Source of the DNA: Thermus kawarayensis JCM 12314
GTDB lineage: Bacteria > Deinococcota > Deinococci > Deinococcales > Thermaceae
Direction of reading: 5' to 3'
Length of the DNA stretch: 5,608 nt
Assembly: GCA_001311545.1 (NCBI GenBank)
Contig: BBBL01000117.1
Location: forward strand, 1 to 5,608
Shown here: piece after piece, positions 1 through 5,608 of the stretch
How positions within the stretch are numbered: the first letter of the stretch is position 1
Layout of the letters: every line of letters starts with the position of its first letter
Notes under the pieces: model-generated
Told to the model about the DNA's origin: nothing
Database searches by the model: none
Seen by the model: the letters and a program-made list of their open reading frames with translations, nothing else
Translations under genes and position numbers: made by a program

Positions 1-962
1 CGCCCCCCCAGGGCCTCCTGCACCTCCTCTAAGAACCGCCCCTGGCCGTAGGGGCCTGGACCTGGGCGTAGCCGTAGAGGGCGAGGGAGGGGAGGAGGCG
101 GCTTAGGGCCTCGAGGGCCAAGGGCGTGTCCCCTTGCCAGTTCTCCCCGTCGGAGAAGTGGTAGAGGTAGCGGTTGTAGAAGGCCTCGGGGTAGCGCTTG
201 AGGATCTCTTCCGCCAAGAGGAGGGCGCTGGAAAGCCTGGTCCCCCCGCCCTCCCGGGCCTTGAAGAACTCCTCCTCGGGGACCTCCCAGGCCTCGGCGT
301 CGTGGAGGAGGTAGCGCCTTTCCAGCCGGGGGAAGTGCCGCTTGATCCAGAGGGTGATCCAGAAGGAGAGGGTCTTGACGAGCTTAAGCTCCTCCTCCCG
401 CATGCTCCCGGAGACGTCCAGGGCGAAGACCACCACTGCCTGGGCGTGGGGGACGGGCTTGTGCCTGGGGGCCTTGTAGCGCAGGTCCTCCCGCTCGGGC
501 ACCAAGAGCGGGTCCTCCGGCCGGTACTCCCCGCTTTGCAGGGCCCTTTTCAGGCTCTCTCTAAGGGTGCGGCGCACGTGGCGGAGGCCCCTTGGCCCCT
601 TGCGGGCGATGGTGGTGTGGCGGAGGGCCTCCTCCGTGACCTCCCCCTCCCCCTTGGGCCTGAGGCGGGGAAGCCTCAAGGCCTCTCCCATGAGGTCCAA
701 GAACTCCTCCAGCTCCAGCTCGGCCACCCGGGATGTGCCCCCCGGGGCCCAAGCCTCCTCCCCGGGCCCCCCAGGCCCAGGCCTTCCCCCAGGGGCTCCC
801 CGTAGACGATCTTGGGAACCTCCAGCTGGGGCAGGGGGATGGAGACCACCCGTCCCTCCACCTGGCCGAAAAACTCCTCCCGGGTCAGGAACTCCCGGGC
901 CCGCTTTTTCACCTCCCCCCGGACGATCTCCTTGAAGCGCAGCAGGTCGCGCTCTATGGGCC

Positions 963-966
<4 letters not shown>
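1..966 (-). CDS. yeaH: YeaH/YhbH (DUF444) family protein with VWA-like domain, 3' end outside window, two apparent 1-base deletions
   Basis: This is the conserved partner of PrkA. The family has no settled biochemical role; in enterobacteria yeaG-yeaH are co-expressed in stationary phase and nitrogen stress (family knowledge). ATG at 966-964 overlaps the prkA stop (ATGA), which suggests translational coupling; a GGAG lies 6 bases upstream. 322 codons are visible after correction. Residues 1-65 form a charged N-terminus ([15 protein letters not shown]). A von Willebrand A-like fold starts near residue 177 with a MIDAS-type DVSGSM (184-189), Thr243 in GGGTRLSS and Asp273 in FSDGENW, the three expected metal-site loops. 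Two frame breaks need one extra base each: in the C run at 760-763 (G run on the coding strand, near residue 69) and in the G run at 51-54 (near residue 306). After the second, the frame reads [16 protein letters not shown] and runs off the edge. Uncorrected, it would stop at residue 69-plus junk. Family assignment is confident; the exact C-terminus is unseen. Confidence 0.88.
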
Positions 967-4151
<3,185 letters not shown>

Positions 4152-4157
4152 GGAGAC

Positions 4158-4164
4158 CCTCCTT
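4158..4164 (-). promoter_or_regulatory. Ribosome binding site of prkA
   Basis: The coding strand reads AAGGAGG six bases before the ATG at 4151-4149, a near-perfect anti-Shine-Dalgarno match. It fixes the prkA start. An ATG at 4167-4165 that overlaps this site is out of frame with prkA and is not used here. Confidence 0.85.
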
Positions 4165-4201
4165 CATAGGGCCGGGCACCGCTTTGGATAGCTACAGGCC
4201 C

Positions 4202-4210
4202 ATTATACCA
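4202..4210 (-). promoter_or_regulatory. Extended -10 promoter of prkA-yeaH
   Basis: The coding strand carries TGGTATAAT: a perfect TATAAT (4207-4202) with the TGn extension (4210-4208). It sits in an AT island within otherwise GC-rich DNA. No good -35 lies 17 bases upstream (the hexamer there is CACATT), so recognition would rest on the extended -10, consistent with a housekeeping sigma-70/SigA type. The predicted start point near 4194 would give a 5' leader of about 43 bases. It means prkA can be transcribed separately from the upstream operon. Confidence 0.72.
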
Positions 4211-4302
4211 GGCCCGGGAGGGAAAATGTGGCCTCGGCCCTGGCCGGGAGGGGAAAGGCGGGGCAACCTAAGGGGTTGGGCCCGCCTCCGGCGAAGGTTT
4301 CT

Positions 4303-4321
4303 GGGCGCCTCTTCAGCGCCC
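4303..4321 (-). terminator. Hairpin at the CPBP gene stop, possible weak terminator
   Basis: Perfect 6-bp stem GGGCGC (4321-4316) and GCGCCC (4308-4303) with a 7-base loop that contains the CPBP stop codon TGA (4315-4313). It is followed on the transcribed strand by AGAAACC, not a T tract, so intrinsic termination would be inefficient. It may be an mRNA 3'-end stabilising hairpin or chance pairing in GC-rich DNA. Confidence 0.3.
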
Positions 4322-4857
4322 GAACTCGTAGAAGCCCCGGGCGTTGTGGAGGAAGTGGGCCAGGACCCCGGGCAGGAGGCTTTCCGTGAGGAGGTAGGCG
4401 AGGCCCAGGAGGAGGCCCGCCGCCCCGGTGTAGAGGGTGTAGGCCAAGGCCCCCTTGGGGGCGGGGTGGAGGAGGGCGAAGAGGAGGGCCTGGAGGAGCA
4501 CCGCCCAGGGGCCCAGCTTCAGGGTGAGGAGCTTTGCACAAAGCCCCGGAAGAAGACCTCCTCGGCCAGGCCCGAGAGGAAGGCCAGGAGGAGGAGGAAG
4601 GGGGGGCCTGCCCCCGCCTGGCGCAGGGCCAGGCCCAGCTCCCGGTGGAGGCGCTCCGCCTCCTGGAAGGATTGGGGGAAGAGGTGGCGGAAAAGGACCT
4701 CGAGGCCCCCCAGGCCCAAGAGGAGGAAAAGCCCCAGAACCCCTTCCCCAAAGGGGTGCTTCCCCACCATGGGAAAGCCCCCAAGGAGCATTCCCCCTCC
4801 CCCCAGGAGGAGGAGCCCCCCCTGCAGGAGAAGGAGAAGGTGGAAGGGCCTGGGCAC
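4313..4857 (-). CDS. CPBP-family intramembrane metalloprotease (Rce1/CAAX protease-like), one apparent 1-base deletion
   Basis: Members are multi-pass membrane proteins of the Rce1/CPBP (Abi) family, active as glutamate-type intramembrane proteases or with unknown substrates in bacteria. GTG start at 4857-4855 shares one base with the upstream RAM stop (TAGTG); GCAGGAG just before it serves as Shine-Dalgarno. Corrected length is 181 residues. It shows the family motifs in order: motif 1 EExxxR (AEEVFFRGF; Glu99, Glu100, Arg104), motif 2 FALLHP (His131), motif 3 HFLHN (His168, Asn172). Hydrophobic segments lie near residues 7-29, 38-52, 85-98, 117-131, 137-158 and 161-172. One base is missing in the T run 4533-4535 (A run on the coding strand, near residue 109), just after motif 1; uncorrected, the protein ends at SSP and loses motifs 2 and 3. 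Corrected length is exactly 182 codons. It is short for the family, so it may be a minimal form. Substrate unknown. Confidence 0.86.
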
Positions 4858-5135
4858 TACTCCTGCCCTAGGGAGAAGCCCTGGTCCAGGAGCTTCCTGG
4901 GGTAGGCCCGGAAGGCCAGGAGGGTTTCCGTGCGCTCCACCCCCTCCAGGCCCAGGATCCCTTGGGTTACGGCCTCGTCCAGCTCCTCGAGGTCCTTTAA
5001 GCGCAGGAGGGCCACCAGGTCAAAGGGCCCGGTGACGGAGTAGACCTCCGCCACCTGCGGCAGCTCGGCTATGGCTTCCCCCAGGGCCTGGATGCGGTTC
5101 CCCCGGGCGCGGATGAGAACGAAGGCGGTGATCAC
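4857..5135 (-). CDS. Stand-alone RAM-domain protein (Lrp/AsnC ligand-binding domain only)
   Basis: A 92-residue intact protein that matches the C-terminal ligand-binding (RAM) half of Lrp/AsnC regulators and has no helix-turn-helix. Visible features are the beta start MITAFVLIRA, a first helix (GNRIQALGEAIAELPQVAEV), the signature VYSVTGPFDLVALLRL (residues 32-47), a second helix (DLEELDEAVTQGILGLEGV) and the final strand RTETLLAFRAY, giving the beta-alpha-beta-beta-alpha-beta order. Such proteins form dimers or higher rings that bind amino acids; I recall a structurally studied Thermus thermophilus example, but its specific job is not settled. The GTG start (5135-5133) is preceded by GGAAGG with almost no spacer; no start codon precedes it nearby in frame, and it overlaps the corrected stop of the upstream gene (GTGA), so coupled translation is likely. 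The stop overlaps the CPBP start by one base. This is the only gene in the window with no apparent frame error. Confidence 0.93.
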   Translation of the reverse strand: MITAFVLIRARGNRIQALGEAIAELPQVAEVYSVTGPFDLVALLRLKDLEELDEAVTQGILGLEGVERTETLLAFRAYPRKLLDQGFSLGQE

Positions 5136-5608
5136 CCTTCCATCATAAGGGCCTTCACGAAGCGAGGCGGCTCATCTCCCCTCCCGAGAGGTACGCCAGG
5201 GGGCTTTCCCCGCCGAAGAGGCGCTTGAGGACCTCCTTGGGGGTGAGGCCCTGGGCCTTAAGCCTTTGGGCCTCCTCCCGCTTGCGCTCCAGGAAGTCCA
5301 GCTTGGCCTGGAGGGCCTTCAGGGGGGCTTCCACAGGCCCGGCGTGGGCGCAGTAGAAAGCCCGGGGCTTCAGGGCCAGCGCCGTCCGTAGGCTTTGCAG
5401 GAGGCAGAGAGGTCAAACCCTGGGGTGGCCAGGCTGGCCTTCACCCCCAGGAAGAGGTCGCCCCCGAAGAAGAGGCCCTCTTCGGGGTCGTAGAGGGCCA
5501 CGTGTCGGGGGCGTGTCCCGGGGTGGGAAGGAGGTGGAGGGGGCCCACTCGCTGCGCCACCTCCACCCGCACGGGGCGGGGGTTTCCCCAGACCAGGCGG
5601 CGGTAGAG
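5132..5608 (-). CDS. Metallo-beta-lactamase-fold hydrolase, C-terminal part; three apparent 1-base deletions
   Basis: The 5' end is outside the window, so the HxHxDH metal motif is not seen. The visible 159 corrected residues carry the later metal-site loops: TPGHAPDH (His32 of the visible part), GLFFGGDLF (Asp51, the bridging metal ligand) and YCAHAGP (His89). Then comes a helical C-terminal tail with LDFLERKREEAQRLKAQGL and LTPKEVLKRLFGGESPLAYLSGGEMSRLAF, as in single-domain MBL hydrolases of the glyoxalase II-like type; the substrate cannot be named. Three frame breaks need one base each: near 5504 (GAC-CAC-GTG restoring the PDHVALYD segment), near 5403-5404, and near 5160. The last is inferred: as given, the frame stops at TGA 5157-5155 after SRLAS; adding one T gives SRLAFVKALMMEG and a stop at 5134-5132 that overlaps the RAM start as GTGA. 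The gene heads the visible operon. Confidence 0.85.

Larger units (their letters stand above)
4152..4312. other. Intergenic region between the CPBP gene and prkA
   Basis: This 161-base gap is the only real intergenic stretch in the window. From the CPBP side it holds the lower part of the stop-codon hairpin, about 80 GC-rich bases with short GGCC self-complementary pieces but no convincing long hairpin, then the ACATTTTCCC AT-island, the extended -10 and the prkA leader with its ribosome binding site. No RNA gene, riboswitch fold or open frame is supported. Confidence 0.6.

Noticed and set aside
134..805. Long plus-strand open frame antisense to the DUF444 gene
   Set aside because: GC-rich DNA with few stop codons produces long antisense frames; its Gly/Leu/Pro-rich product has no recognisable domain, while the minus strand encodes a clear DUF444 protein with MIDAS loops.
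4211..4260. GGCC-rich inverted pieces between CPBP and prkA as a factor-independent terminator
   Set aside because: Stems are only 4-5 bp, with cramped or awkward loops; the TTTT that follows is part of the AT island just upstream of the prkA -10.
4184..5035. Plus-strand open frame of 283 codons over the CPBP and RAM genes
   Set aside because: The product is low-complexity Arg/Pro/Gly/Glu with no domain, and the opposite strand encodes CPBP and RAM proteins with family motifs and coupled starts. It is a mirror of their codons.

Overview
The window looks like chromosomal DNA from Thermus or a close relative in the Deinococcus-Thermus group. It is very GC-rich with almost exclusively G/C third positions, and its proteins are rich in Leu, Glu, Arg, Ala, Gly and Pro, as in thermophiles. 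Genes are packed with 1-4 base overlaps. Every supported gene is on the minus strand, so transcription runs from position 5608 toward position 1. The organism is inferred from composition and protein style only.

The layout in transcription order has two blocks. The first is an operon: a metallo-beta-lactamase-fold hydrolase (5' end outside the window, 5608-5132), a 92-residue stand-alone RAM (Lrp/AsnC ligand-binding) protein (5135-4857), and a CPBP-family intramembrane protease (4857-4313). A 161-base gap follows, holding a small hairpin at the CPBP stop, an extended -10 promoter (TGG-TATAAT) and a strong Shine-Dalgarno. The second block is prkA (4151-963), encoding the PrkA/YeaG AAA+ stress kinase-like protein, with a start/stop overlap to a YeaH/YhbH (DUF444) gene (966 to beyond position 1). 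PrkA and YeaH are a conserved stress pair; in many bacteria a SpoVR-family gene is next, which would lie just outside the left edge.

The main discovery is an intein inside PrkA (3164-1984, 394 residues after correction). It interrupts PrkA between His and Thr of an IILGH/TNEPEYR motif, which I take to be the sensor-1 region of the ATPase. It has Ser1, a TPNH block B, an EGLHNF block F, a C-terminal His-Asn, a Thr at +1, and a two-motif LAGLIDADG-type homing endonuclease domain.

The second major observation concerns sequence quality. Every gene except the RAM gene is broken by single-base deletions, 12 in total: six in prkA (one inside the intein), two in the DUF444 gene, one in CPBP and three in the metallo-hydrolase. 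All shift the frame the same way. Restoring one base at each gives continuous family-typical proteins, intact key motifs such as the Walker A loop, exact codon arithmetic and tidy gene overlaps. This is best read as sequencing or assembly error rather than gene decay. Protein descriptions below use the corrected reading and mark where correction was needed.
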